NCBI GenBank assembly: GCA_905372835.1
Contig: CAJPQK010000002.1
Location: 62,001 to 126,000, forward strand
Origin: Candidatus Saccharimonadota bacterium
GTDB taxonomy: Bacteria; Patescibacteriota; Saccharimonadia; Saccharimonadales; Saccharimonadaceae
DNA length: 64,000 nt
Reading direction: 5' to 3'
Below the pieces are notes generated by a model. It was not told the DNA's origin. It made no database searches and saw nothing but the letters and a program-made list of their open reading frames with translations. This document shows positions 44,191 to 52,663 of the stretch, one piece after another. The position numbers and the translations under genes were made by a program. Each line of letters opens with the position of its first letter. The stretch's first letter is position 1.

Positions 44191-44496
44191 TTATTTGATT
44201 GACGTAATCTGAATCTTGGTGTATTTCTGGCGATGACCAGTTTCTTTGTGTACACGTTTCTTGCTCTTGTAGCGGATAACGCGGATTTTGTCGCCCTTGA
44301 CTTCTGCTTCAGCGACTTTTGCCTTCACTACCACACCTTTGACGGTTGGTGTGCCAACTTTTGTTTTATCACCATCAATCACTAAAAGTGCGTCGAGAGT
44401 GAGTTCTTTTGTGCCTTCAGGGAGGAGATCCACCAAGAGGGACTCTTTTTCGCTGACAATGTATTGCTTGCCAGAGATTTTTACGACTGCTTTCAT
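44191..44496 (-). CDS. rplU: 50S ribosomal protein bL21
   Basis: 101 residues with the L21 pattern MKAVVKISGKQYIV at the start, KVRVIRYKSKKRVHKETGHRQ-like KIRVIRYKSKKRVHKETGH near residue 73, and TKIQITSI at the end. ATG 44496 is chosen because AAGGAA precedes it and the upstream 12 codons are not L21-like; TATAAT lies about 40 nt upstream. In most bacteria rpmA (bL27) follows rplU; here a terminator and then parA follow, so bL27 must be elsewhere or absent. Confidence 0.95.
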   Translation of the reverse strand: MKAVVKISGKQYIVSEKESLLVDLLPEGTKELTLDALLVIDGDKTKVGTPTVKGVVVKAKVAEAEVKGDKIRVIRYKSKKRVHKETGHRQKYTKIQITSIK

Positions 44497-44560
44497 TTCG
44501 TTCCTTAAAATATATTTACTATCAGTGACCAATTATAACAGAGACGGACGATACATGCAA

Positions 44561-45388
44561 CTAGTTTTTCTGTAACTCAGCCATGGCGTTATTGGCGCGC
44601 AGCCAACCGCTCGGCGAGCCGCACTCCATGTAGTCGCCCTTGGCCTCACCAACCGCGATGATACCGCCACTCGCGATGTACGCGTTGATAGCATCAGTCA
44701 GCTCAAATTCACCGCGCTGCGGATTGGCAGGCAATGTCCGTGCCAGTTCGAAAATTTCTTTATTGAGAACGTAGAAGCTTGAATTGCTGAGGTTACTCGG
44801 TGCGTCTTCCAGCTTTGGCTTTTCAATGATGCGGACAAAATTGCCCTGCCTATCAGTCTCAATGATGCCAGTGTGTGGAATAAAGGCCTCCTCGACAGGA
44901 TTACCCAGCAAACCAGCCGACAGGCCACGCGCCTCCACCAATTCCGCCAGATCAGCCGCATTTGAGCCACCGTCGCTGCGCCAGAAAAATTGATCGCCCA
45001 TTACCACAAACACCGACTCGCCCGGCTCAATGAATTCACCAGCCAATCCCACTGGGATACTTGTGCCATAGCCCCCAGTGCTCGGTTGGGTTAAAAAATG
45101 TATTCGCACGTCACGGAGCGGCGCTACCAGAGCTAATTTGTCCTGTTTACCAGCGCGCCGCAAATAATCATTCAGCTGGATATTTGACCGATAATAGCTC
45201 TGCACCTGAGTGCTTTGCTCGCCAACCACAAAATAAATATCCTTAACACCAGCCCGAACGATATCCTGCACAATGTAGTCGACCACCGGCCGCGTCCCCA
45301 CCGGCAGCATACACTTTTCGATTGACTTGGTAATCGGTAACATCCGCGTACCCCAACCAGCAACTGGAATGATAGCTTTAGTGATCAT
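44561..45388 (-). CDS. galU: UTP--glucose-1-phosphate uridylyltransferase (GalU-like)
   Basis: 275 residues of the sugar-nucleotidyltransferase family, making UDP-glucose from UTP and glucose-1-phosphate. The N-terminal nucleotide loop reads AIIPVAGWGTRMLPITKSIEKCMLP (split across residues 5-29; the usual LPATKAIPKEMLP is recognisable), with GDQFF as the metal Asp region and a GEFELTDAI sugar-binding motif. AAGGAG precedes the ATG. It probably supports surface glycan synthesis; substrate could be another hexose phosphate. Confidence 0.85.
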   Translation of the reverse strand: MITKAIIPVAGWGTRMLPITKSIEKCMLPVGTRPVVDYIVQDIVRAGVKDIYFVVGEQSTQVQSYYRSNIQLNDYLRRAGKQDKLALVAPLRDVRIHFLTQPSTGGYGTSIPVGLAGEFIEPGESVFVVMGDQFFWRSDGGSNAADLAELVEARGLSAGLLGNPVEEAFIPHTGIIETDRQGNFVRIIEKPKLEDAPSNLSNSSFYVLNKEIFELARTLPANPQRGEFELTDAINAYIASGGIIAVGEAKGDYMECGSPSGWLRANNAMAELQKN

Positions 45389-45397
45389 GATTTCTCC

Positions 45398-46723
45398 TTA
45401 CATCTTTAGTTCTTTGTGGCTTCGCTTCAAAATTTCCAACATTGCCTCGTAGCGCTGCTCATTGGCGCTTAGTTTTGCGTAGAGATACACAACATCGTCA
45501 ACCACTTCAATGTTCACTTTGATATCTTGGTCGTATAACCACGCCATAAAAGATGGATTGAGCAGCTCAAAACTTGTCACTTGATTTTCGTCAGTTGCGT
45601 ACACCTGATAACGTTTATTGAAATCGCCCCATTCCAAAGACACTTTGTTATATCCACGCGGGGCTTTCAAGCGCGATAGGAGTTTACCGCGCCGCTCCAC
45701 TAAAATTCCACCATATGATTTTGGTAGATTGATTTGCCCAACCACGTATTGATCACCGGATTCGTCTTCCTTGGTGCGATAGGTATACAGCTGAACCAGC
45801 AGATCACCTGTCCAAAAACCAATGACATGGTTGTTGATATCTGCATTCTTAAACCCAGCCTTAAACAATTGACCCCTGGTTGGCAGCAATAGATTGCCCC
45901 AATCTGGACTAAAGTACATCCTATTGGTAATAGCAAATTGCCTCAAAGACCGCACTAGCATGCTTTCCTCTTCCGTCGCTTGATCGATGCTGTCTAGTAG
46001 CCAAGTATTTTCATGGCGCACAAAGTTCCATTGTTCGCCAAACTCCTCTGTCGTCGCAGTTAAAACATCACCACTTGCTGTATCGATCAATTGATCATTT
46101 GCCTGAGCCAAAATGCCAAAACTAACACGGTCTTGCTGGTCATTGGCATCATCATGAGCAGACGTGATGATAACTTCCTTGATGCGAATGTTACTCATGC
46201 GATTTGCGCGGCCCATTTGCTGCAGGGCGTACAACATCAGACTGATGTGATTTGCATATCGCTGTGTGGTGTAAGTCCGAATTGACGCTACGTCCATCTG
46301 CTGCCAATCGCGCTGGAACTTACCAAAAATTGATGCGGCATACTCTGTTAACCGCTCTGGGCTCCACGCCGCGTCCGAAGCCGCCGCTTGCTGAACAGAC
46401 CGTTGCGCTGCCGCACTGCCCTTTCGGAACCGACCCAACTTATCAGCCCACGCACCACCAAACGCACCTATGACAGTAGATATCATCGCCACGATGAAAG
46501 CGAACGTACCACCCCAAAGATACAACAAACTAACCACGGTTCCAGCCACCATACCCACTGCCACACCAGCAGCCTTGGAACCTGTTTTCGAGCGGACAAA
46601 ACCAGCCACACCAGCAGATACAACGGCCGGCAACGCAAAAATTCCGCCGCCACCAGAGCCCCCAGAACTACTTCCGCCACCGCCTGCTCGTGCCAATAGC
46701 GACATCACTTCGATTGCAAACAT
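45398..46723 (-). CDS. Tim44-like/DUF3137-like membrane protein
   Basis: 441 residues. A short N-terminus with a Gly/Ser-rich stretch (AGGGGSSSGGSGGGG) is followed by two hydrophobic segments (about 30-48 and 52-95), then a Tim44/MBA1-like domain (about 125-245; YAASIFGKFQRDWQQMDV... and WNFVRHENTWLLDSI) and a C-terminal region resembling DUF3137 (SLEWGDFNKRYQVYATDENQ and LLNPSFMAWLYD). It may be a membrane-associated protein of envelope assembly, function unknown. TGcTATAAT (hexamer 46730-46735) is 6 nt before the ATG, so leaderless. Confidence 0.78.
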   Translation of the reverse strand: MFAIEVMSLLARAGGGGSSSGGSGGGGIFALPAVVSAGVAGFVRSKTGSKAAGVAVGMVAGTVVSLLYLWGGTFAFIVAMISTVIGAFGGAWADKLGRFRKGSAAAQRSVQQAAASDAAWSPERLTEYAASIFGKFQRDWQQMDVASIRTYTTQRYANHISLMLYALQQMGRANRMSNIRIKEVIITSAHDDANDQQDRVSFGILAQANDQLIDTASGDVLTATTEEFGEQWNFVRHENTWLLDSIDQATEEESMLVRSLRQFAITNRMYFSPDWGNLLLPTRGQLFKAGFKNADINNHVIGFWTGDLLVQLYTYRTKEDESGDQYVVGQINLPKSYGGILVERRGKLLSRLKAPRGYNKVSLEWGDFNKRYQVYATDENQVTSFELLNPSFMAWLYDQDIKVNIEVVDDVVYLYAKLSANEQRYEAMLEILKRSHKELKM

Positions 46724-46729
46724 GTACCA

Positions 46730-46735
46730 ATTATA
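46730..46735 (-). promoter_or_regulatory. -10 element of the Tim44-like gene (extended, leaderless)
   Basis: TGcTATAAT on the minus strand, 6 nt before ATG 46723. Confidence 0.5.
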
Positions 46736-46761
46736 GCACTAACGGTTGCCGCTGACGTGAG

Positions 46762-46965
46762 TTATTCAGAAAATTCTACTGAGTTACCTCTGTGGAGGTC
46801 TTCTTCAACATCAGTCCAAAAGCGCTGGATGTCAGTAATATCTGACTGATCCAAGCGAATAGCCTGAGGTTCTTGCTGCTCACGCGCAATTTCCTCCCCC
46901 AAACCATCAGCCAATGGATCGATCGGTTCAAACTGAATGCGTGGATGAAAAAATGTAACTTTCAT
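46762..46965 (-). CDS. Small acidic hypothetical protein
   Basis: 67 residues, strongly acidic, beginning MKVTFFHPRIQFEPIDP. I do not recognise it. It lies between ileS and the Tim44-like gene on the same strand. No good Shine-Dalgarno is visible (an A/T-rich leader precedes ATG), so it could be leaderless from an unrecognised promoter, or not be a gene. The compact codon use and the absence of any competing frame make it plausible. Confidence 0.5.
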   Translation of the reverse strand: MKVTFFHPRIQFEPIDPLADGLGEEIAREQQEPQAIRLDQSDITDIQRFWTDVEEDLHRGNSVEFSE

Positions 46966-47049
46966 ATGTTTGTTTTATCAATTTAACTAAAATATGATAG
47001 CACATTATCATCAATACGTCAATACTAGCTCCGTTATTCAGCAGACGAA

Positions 47050-50000
47050 TTACTGGCACTGAAGTGTAATCTGCAGCTCTGCACCTTCTATTGTCGCCGT
47101 AGTCGAATACGCGTCGCCTTGGCCAAAGGTCGCCAGTGTCTCAGCGGCAATCACCTCCGCATGCTCGTTAATCGCCTGGCGAAGCTGCTCGTCATCCGTC
47201 GTTAGTTGCAGCATGATCCGGTCGTCCACCTGCAGCCCCGCTTTTTTGCGCGCACTTTGGACGTGGCGAACGACTTCACGCATCAGACCCTCGCGTTTGA
47301 GTTCAGGGGTAATGATTTTATTTAACCGCGCCGTAACATCCCAATCAGCAGTTAAGATGGTATGATATCCATTTTCTACAGGATTTTCAATCTTACCCTC
47401 AATAGGCTTTATTTCCTTCACATTCAGCTCTTCTTTTATCATATCTTCATACTCTTTATCGAGTTTTATAGAAGAGCTTAGCTCAACATATGGCAATGGC
47501 TGACGTATTTTAATCTTGCCATATTCATCTTCTTGCATGCGCTGCATTATGCCCATACTAATGACCCTGCGAGTCATCTCCATTTTCTCAACAACTACAG
47601 AATTCTCCTCTCCCGCTGCCAGCCAATCCTTCAAATGAATCGACTCATCATCACCGGTCAGATTATGGTACAACTCCTCGGCCAAAAACGGCGTAAATGG
47701 CGCCAAGATGTAACTCAGACGCACCAGCACATAATGCAGCGTGCGGTAGGCATCGTTCTTGTCGCCATCATCCTCAGATTTCCAGAAGCGGCGGCGGCTG
47801 CGGCGCACATGCCAGTTGGATGCGTCGTCCAGGAACGGCAAAATCGGGCTCAGCGCATCGGGGATATTGTAGGTATCCATGTGGCGCTCAACTTCTGCCA
47901 CTAGCTGATGCAGCCGACTGACGATCCAAATATCCAGCGGATTCGTCAACTCGCCCAGCGGATCTTTCAATTCACCATCATATTCCCAGCCATCAACTTC
48001 CGCGTACATCGTGAAGAAATCATACATATTCCAGATCATACTGAGTTTGCGCGCCACGTCACCCACGTCCTTGTCGTGCAGGGCAAAATCCTCGCCGTTA
48101 AGTAGCGGACTGCTCAGCAGCAGGAAGCGTAATGAATCGGCACTAAACTTATCCATCAGCTCATTCGGGTCGGTAAAATTGCCGAGGGACTTACTCATCT
48201 TGCGGCCGTCATTGCCCGCCACCACACCGGTGGTGATGACGTTGCTGTAGGCGTTTTTGTGCTGGGCGCCCGCCTCGCCAAAGGCACCGATTTCTGCCAA
48301 GGCGGCGTTAACGGCATGCACATAGTAGAACCACGCCCGCACCTGGCCGATGTACTCAACGATGAAATCCGCCGGGTAATTTTGCTCAAATTTGGCCTGG
48401 TTTTCAAACGGATAATGCAGCTGGGCAAACGGCATACTGCCGCTCTCGAACCAGCAGTCCAGCACCTTGTCGATACGTGTAAATTTCTCGTCATCAATTT
48501 CAAAGGTGATATCATCCACCCACGGGCGGTGGTAATCATCCAGCTCCACGCCGCTCAGCTCCTTCAGCTCTGCGTATGAACCAACTACCCTCACCGTGCC
48601 GCGGTCACCCTTCCACACCGGCATGGCCGTCGCCCAGAAGCGATCGCGGCTCAGGTTCCAGTCGGGCGCCTGCTCAATATTTTTGGAAAAACGACCATGC
48701 TTGAGGTGCCTCGGGAACCAATTGATGTGCTCGTTCTGCTCCAGCATCAGCGGCTTTTGCCCCTGGATGTCAAAGAACCAACTCGGAATAGCCCGGTACA
48801 TGATGCGCTGCTTGCTGCGCGGATTAAACGGATATTCGTGGCGAATATACTCAATCTTCCACACCACGCCCTTTTCCTTCAGATCTTTGGCGATGAATTT
48901 GTTATTATCCCACACTTCCAGGCCTGTGTAATTGCTATCGGTGTAGTAGCCATTATCGTCGATGATGTGAAAGGCGCTGATGCCATGACTTTTAGCGAGC
49001 TCAAAGTCGTCCTCACCATAGGCCGGTGCAATGTGCACGATGCCCGTACCCGACTCGTGCGAGACGAAATCCGCCGCGTAAATGGTGTGGATCTTGTCAT
49101 TTTCTGGCCAAGTCGAGCCCGTATCGAGCGGCTGGTATTTCTTGCCGACCAATTCACTGCCGGGGAATGTGCGCAATACTTTGTAATCTAGTGGCTGGTG
49201 CTTTTCGTCCTGCAATACACGCTCCAGCGCCTCCTCGGCGATGATGAGCTTTTCGCCATCCACCAGCACTTCGCAGTAGGTCATATCTGGGTTGACGGCT
49301 AGCATCAGGTTGGCTGGGAGTGTCCATGGGGTGGTCGTCCAGGCGAGGACAGATACAGAATCTTGAGCTTCAACAAACGCTTCAATCGCCTGCTGAGTTA
49401 CGCCTGTTACAGGACGACTCAGTAACTCTTCTGGCGTACCCATAGCAAATCCTGCACCCTCATGTAATTCTAGTTTCTCAGCATCAACACCAGTCACAAT
49501 ATAGATGGAACATGCAACATTTGTTCCATTTTCGTGCTTGACAGTTTGCAGCACAAGATTATTCGAGCTTACTTCAAGTTCAAGCTCCTCCTGAAGTTCA
49601 CGGTGTAGTGTCTCAATTGGCGACTCGCCCTCGTGACTTGTCCCACCAAAGAGGCTCACCATGCCTGGGTTCGTGATTCCTGGCTTATCATCTCGTTGTT
49701 GCGCAATGAGTTTGCCATTTGTGTCCACCAACAAAGCACCGACATAACTCCTCTCGCACTTGTCGAAATCTGCTGGCTTTTGTGCATCATCAACTATTTC
49801 ACCGTTCAAAAGCTGTTTTACTCGCTGCTCAATTTCATCACGCGCTATCCGATTTTTTTCTACACTCTCGTTACGTGGATCAGTCACATCCCACCAAATA
49901 ATATTATCACCCCTGAGCCAGTCCGGTGTCTGGGATTTCTCTGCTAGATTAACGATTAAATCATAATCACCCAGCTTGTCGGCGGTAAGCAGCTGCCGCT

Positions 50001-50961
50001 TATGTCCAGTGATGTCAATACCCACTTCTTGCATCGTCTCACTGCTTTTGGCTAGCTTGTGGCTCATGGTTTCAAAATCACTCAATGTTGGAGCTTCGTC
50101 CCATTTTTTCTCTGGGTTCAACCCAGCAGAATCGGCATTTTGAGAGCCAGAATAGTGGTTATAAAATCCCTGCGCCATCTGCGAGCGAGCAGCATTTGCA
50201 TTACATACAAACAAGACTTTTGAGTGTTCACTTAATACTATTTTGTGGCTCGTCTTACCATCTTTTAACTTAAACTTCACATACACACTCGGGTCGGTCA
50301 CTGTCTGGTAGGCGTCGTTGTCCATGGTCACTTCGGCCTTGCTCACTGGGGTGGCAAACTTGGTGTCGTACATCAGCACCTTTTCGCCTTCGTAGATTTT
50401 GCCCGCCTCGTACAGCTGTTTAAAGGCCCACCAGACGCTCTCCATAAAGTCCTTGTCCATGGTGCGGTAGGCGCCCGCAAAGTCCACCCAGCGACCAATC
50501 CGGTCGATCACACCCTGCCACGTCTCGCTATTCGCCACCATGCTTTCGCGCGCCTTGGTGATGTATTTTTCTAAGCTGATAATCGGCAAAGGATTACCGT
50601 CCTTATCCAGTGGTGCTGGCTGGTCGCTATTCGTCACAATCTGCCGCCGATCCACGATATTCATCTGCTTTTCGACGAAATTCTCTGCCGGCAGGCCATG
50701 ACAGTCCCAGCCCCAGCGGCGCTCCACACGCTTGCCTTTCATCGTCCAGTAGCGCGGCACCGCATCCTTAACGATTGAGCTCAGCAGCGTACCGTGGTGC
50801 GGCACGCCGGTGATAAACGGCGGCCCGTCGTAAAAAACGTAGGCATTATCCGCTGGCCGCTGCGCCACCGACTTCTCAAATGTCTGGTCATCCTTCCAGC
50901 GCTGCACCCAGTCCTTCTCGTATTCTGCCGCCCGACGGCGTGTGCCATGTGTGAATTTCAT
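47050..50961 (-). CDS. ileS: Isoleucyl-tRNA synthetase with inserted ArsC-like and Nudix domains
   Basis: A class Ia synthetase charging tRNA-Ile, 1303 residues against about 1030-1050 for its type. The catalytic core holds a HIGH-like HHGT (55-58) and RWGWDCHGLP. After KFKLKDGKT (about 236) the usual link to the editing domain is interrupted by about 295 foreign residues: an ArsC/LMW-phosphatase-like domain (247-388, with C253-x5-R259 loop) and a Nudix domain (402-530). Synthetase sequence resumes with LAWTTTPWTLPAN (539-551), so the CP1 editing domain, GTGIVHIAPAYGEDD, and KMSKS (921-925) are all intact. The frame is open throughout. It overlaps the upstream nuclease gene by one base (TAATG) with AAAGGAGGAG as Shine-Dalgarno, and belongs to a T-box-led operon. 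Confidence 0.95.
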   Translation of the reverse strand: MKFTHGTRRRAAEYEKDWVQRWKDDQTFEKSVAQRPADNAYVFYDGPPFITGVPHHGTLLSSIVKDAVPRYWTMKGKRVERRWGWDCHGLPAENFVEKQMNIVDRRQIVTNSDQPAPLDKDGNPLPIISLEKYITKARESMVANSETWQGVIDRIGRWVDFAGAYRTMDKDFMESVWWAFKQLYEAGKIYEGEKVLMYDTKFATPVSKAEVTMDNDAYQTVTDPSVYVKFKLKDGKTSHKIVLSEHSKVLFVCNANAARSQMAQGFYNHYSGSQNADSAGLNPEKKWDEAPTLSDFETMSHKLAKSSETMQEVGIDITGHKRQLLTADKLGDYDLIVNLAEKSQTPDWLRGDNIIWWDVTDPRNESVEKNRIARDEIEQRVKQLLNGEIVDDAQKPADFDKCERSYVGALLVDTNGKLIAQQRDDKPGITNPGMVSLFGGTSHEGESPIETLHRELQEELELEVSSNNLVLQTVKHENGTNVACSIYIVTGVDAEKLELHEGAGFAMGTPEELLSRPVTGVTQQAIEAFVEAQDSVSVLAWTTTPWTLPANLMLAVNPDMTYCEVLVDGEKLIIAEEALERVLQDEKHQPLDYKVLRTFPGSELVGKKYQPLDTGSTWPENDKIHTIYAADFVSHESGTGIVHIAPAYGEDDFELAKSHGISAFHIIDDNGYYTDSNYTGLEVWDNNKFIAKDLKEKGVVWKIEYIRHEYPFNPRSKQRIMYRAIPSWFFDIQGQKPLMLEQNEHINWFPRHLKHGRFSKNIEQAPDWNLSRDRFWATAMPVWKGDRGTVRVVGSYAELKELSGVELDDYHRPWVDDITFEIDDEKFTRIDKVLDCWFESGSMPFAQLHYPFENQAKFEQNYPADFIVEYIGQVRAWFYYVHAVNAALAEIGAFGEAGAQHKNAYSNVITTGVVAGNDGRKMSKSLGNFTDPNELMDKFSADSLRFLLLSSPLLNGEDFALHDKDVGDVARKLSMIWNMYDFFTMYAEVDGWEYDGELKDPLGELTNPLDIWIVSRLHQLVAEVERHMDTYNIPDALSPILPFLDDASNWHVRRSRRRFWKSEDDGDKNDAYRTLHYVLVRLSYILAPFTPFLAEELYHNLTGDDESIHLKDWLAAGEENSVVVEKMEMTRRVISMGIMQRMQEDEYGKIKIRQPLPYVELSSSIKLDKEYEDMIKEELNVKEIKPIEGKIENPVENGYHTILTADWDVTARLNKIITPELKREGLMREVVRHVQSARKKAGLQVDDRIMLQLTTDDEQLRQAINEHAEVIAAETLATFGQGDAYSTTATIEGAELQITLQCQ
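49372..49758 (-). other. Nudix hydrolase domain inserted in IleRS
   Basis: Residues about 402-530 of IleRS. The Nudix box GX5EX7REUXEEXGU is GGTSHEGESPIETLHRELQE with EL following (residues 439-460): the catalytic REx2EE is intact and the last Gly is replaced by Glu. It begins with SYVGALLVDTNGKLIAQQRD, the typical first Nudix strands with RDDKPG. The domain would hydrolyse a nucleoside diphosphate derivative; the substrate is unknown. Confidence 0.82.
49798..50223 (-). other. ArsC/low-molecular-weight phosphatase-like domain inserted in IleRS
   Basis: Residues about 247-388 of IleRS. It starts with the phosphatase loop VLFVCNANAARSQMAQG, fitting C-x5-R-S, then DSAGLNP, GIDITGHKRQLL, and a WWDVTDPRNES segment matching the W(D)..DP region of thioredoxin-coupled arsenate reductases, followed by the IARDEIEQRVKQLL helix. 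The resolving cysteine positions of ArsC are not obvious, so a phosphatase or arylation activity on a phosphate ester is as likely as arsenate reduction. Confidence 0.75.
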
Positions 50962-52052
50962 TATAACTCCTCCTTTTCTTTAAACTTCGCTGTAAATTTA
51001 TCTAACGTATCAATTATCCTTTGATAGTTTGCAAAAACTTTCCCCTTGTCAATTACTGGATACTGACTAATGAGCTCTTCGTCCTTATAATTAAATTTCA
51101 TAAAACCAAGCTCTTTATTCAGAAATTGCATCAATTCTACGCGCTTAGCAACAGTATCAACATAACCAAAATTAATCGACATTTGCCCATCCGAGTACAG
51201 TGTGAAAAAAGAGTTTTTGTTAAAATCAAAGAATCTTGGATTAACCGTAGCTCTGGCTATGCCAGTACCAAACATAATCTTATCCGAGTTCGCAACCGCC
51301 CAGTCGTAAATTGCCAGAATCGCTCGCTGCTGATCGACCGACAACTCACCAACCTGCTCACGAAAGCCCTGATCGTCCCACTTACCGCGTTTTTGCGCAT
51401 AAGAAGCACGCGCGCCAACCTCTTTTCTTATCTCTGCTCCATAAAGCTTCGGAATAACAATCTCGAACTCACTATGCCTGTAAAAATCCAACTCCACAGC
51501 ATAAACGTCAAATTTTGAATTCTGATTGATATAAGAAATCAAATCTTTTAGGCGACTTTCCAGCTTATCCATCAAAACCACAAATTTAATTGAACCGTCT
51601 TCCAGGTTTGACTTAATATTATCAAGGGCTAATTCTGAATCTTCAACCCCAAAAAAGCTACAAAATTTCTCTTTGAAATCTTGATCAAAATATTTATAAG
51701 AGTACTCATCTAAATGGTCGAAGAAATCGCCAGCGTTTGAATGATGTTTCCAAAGTGCTGCGCCATAATCCATTACTTGCGCTAAAACCGTACGCTTGTC
51801 AGGATTCTTGAAAAGCTTGGTTTCAATTACGTAAATATTACCATACTCATCAAAACCAAGCGCATCAATCGGACCACTGGCAGTTGGAAATTCGCGCGCC
51901 GCCACAAACAGTCTAGCATCTTCCTCAATCTCATAAATTGGCACAATTTCAGGATTGCTTATCAAATATTCTTGCATTGAACCTTCCTGCGCGAACTTTG
52001 ATTCATTCAAAATCTCTGCATTTTGATTATTTTTTCTAAAAACGATTGCCAT
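50961..52052 (-). CDS. Predicted PD-(D/E)XK-type nuclease
   Basis: 363 residues, family not named with certainty. The N-terminal third has the restriction-endonuclease-like core: a Glu-containing helix (MQEYLISNPEIVP), then PIDALGFDEYGNIYVIETKL (61-80) giving D63...E77-x-K79, followed by the QVMDYGAAL helix, as in NucS/DUF91-like and RecB-type nucleases. The C-terminal two thirds (about 190-363) are mixed alpha/beta and may bind nucleic acid or a partner. It sits 5 bp after the GIY-YIG gene and overlaps ileS by one base, all downstream of one T-box. Shine-Dalgarno AAGGAT. A role in defence or RNA/DNA processing is inference. Confidence 0.7.
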   Translation of the reverse strand: MAIVFRKNNQNAEILNESKFAQEGSMQEYLISNPEIVPIYEIEEDARLFVAAREFPTASGPIDALGFDEYGNIYVIETKLFKNPDKRTVLAQVMDYGAALWKHHSNAGDFFDHLDEYSYKYFDQDFKEKFCSFFGVEDSELALDNIKSNLEDGSIKFVVLMDKLESRLKDLISYINQNSKFDVYAVELDFYRHSEFEIVIPKLYGAEIRKEVGARASYAQKRGKWDDQGFREQVGELSVDQQRAILAIYDWAVANSDKIMFGTGIARATVNPRFFDFNKNSFFTLYSDGQMSINFGYVDTVAKRVELMQFLNKELGFMKFNYKDEELISQYPVIDKGKVFANYQRIIDTLDKFTAKFKEKEEL

Positions 52053-52057
52053 ACACT

Positions 52058-52663
52058 TTATCCTTCTCTATCATCCAAATCCTTTAATTTCTTGCCGTTG
52101 AACATCCAATACGCCGCGCCCTGATATGCGCCACTGGCGTTACGCTTTCCTTTTTGCTGGAAGATATTGCGAGTTAGCGGCGATAGTTTATAGATTTCAC
52201 CGTCGTACTCAACTTCTCGCTCACCAACAACAGTCGCGCTAATCGCTTTATCCTGTACAAAAGTAATTACATCGCCATTTTTTAGCCCTTTTCGATAGAA
52301 ACTAAAGAGCGCCCCCTGTTTTCGTGATTGCGTCACCTCATCAAATTCACGTTCCTTATCAATATGCTTTGGGTACACTACTTTGCCATCAAATGCCAGC
52401 AAAAGTTGCTTAACAAGCTCGCAGTCCAGCGCAAATAATTCACTATCATCAACTTGATGCTTACTAAAAATTTCGTGTAGTAGACTCTCCTTATCATCAT
52501 AATCATCAAGTTCAATCGCAAAAAAACGCTTCAGTCCAGGAACATTATGATAGCCATTGCCTTCAAGATACCGCATTCGCTCACCATAGTTCTGCGAGCC
52601 AGTCTTGCCAATTTTAATCAAACCAGAAACCGCAGTATTCATAATATAAACGATGCCCTTCAT
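52058..52663 (-). CDS. Predicted GIY-YIG (T5orf172-like) nuclease
   Basis: 201 residues from ATG 52663 (SD GGAGAAAGGA); the open frame continues upstream to 52738 but that stretch is the T-box core. The N-terminal domain has a GIY-like GIVYIMN (3-9), IKIGKT (16-21) and an Arg after it, then LLHEIFSKHQVDDSELFAL with the Glu of the T5orf172/MUG113 family. The C-terminal 70 residues (ATVVGEREVEYDGEIYKLSP and a ...GAAYWMFNG ending) resemble a RAMA/DUF4357-like module that often accompanies restriction enzymes. It is the first gene of the T-box operon ahead of the PD-(D/E)XK gene and ileS. Confidence 0.7.
   Translation of the reverse strand: MKGIVYIMNTAVSGLIKIGKTGSQNYGERMRYLEGNGYHNVPGLKRFFAIELDDYDDKESLLHEIFSKHQVDDSELFALDCELVKQLLLAFDGKVVYPKHIDKEREFDEVTQSRKQGALFSFYRKGLKNGDVITFVQDKAISATVVGEREVEYDGEIYKLSPLTRNIFQQKGKRNASGAYQGAAYWMFNGKKLKDLDDREG

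Noticed and set aside
49363..50253. Intein or self-splicing element within ileS
   Set aside because: No Cys/Ser at a splice boundary, no terminal His-Asn, no homing endonuclease block; the insert instead shows ArsC-like and Nudix motifs.
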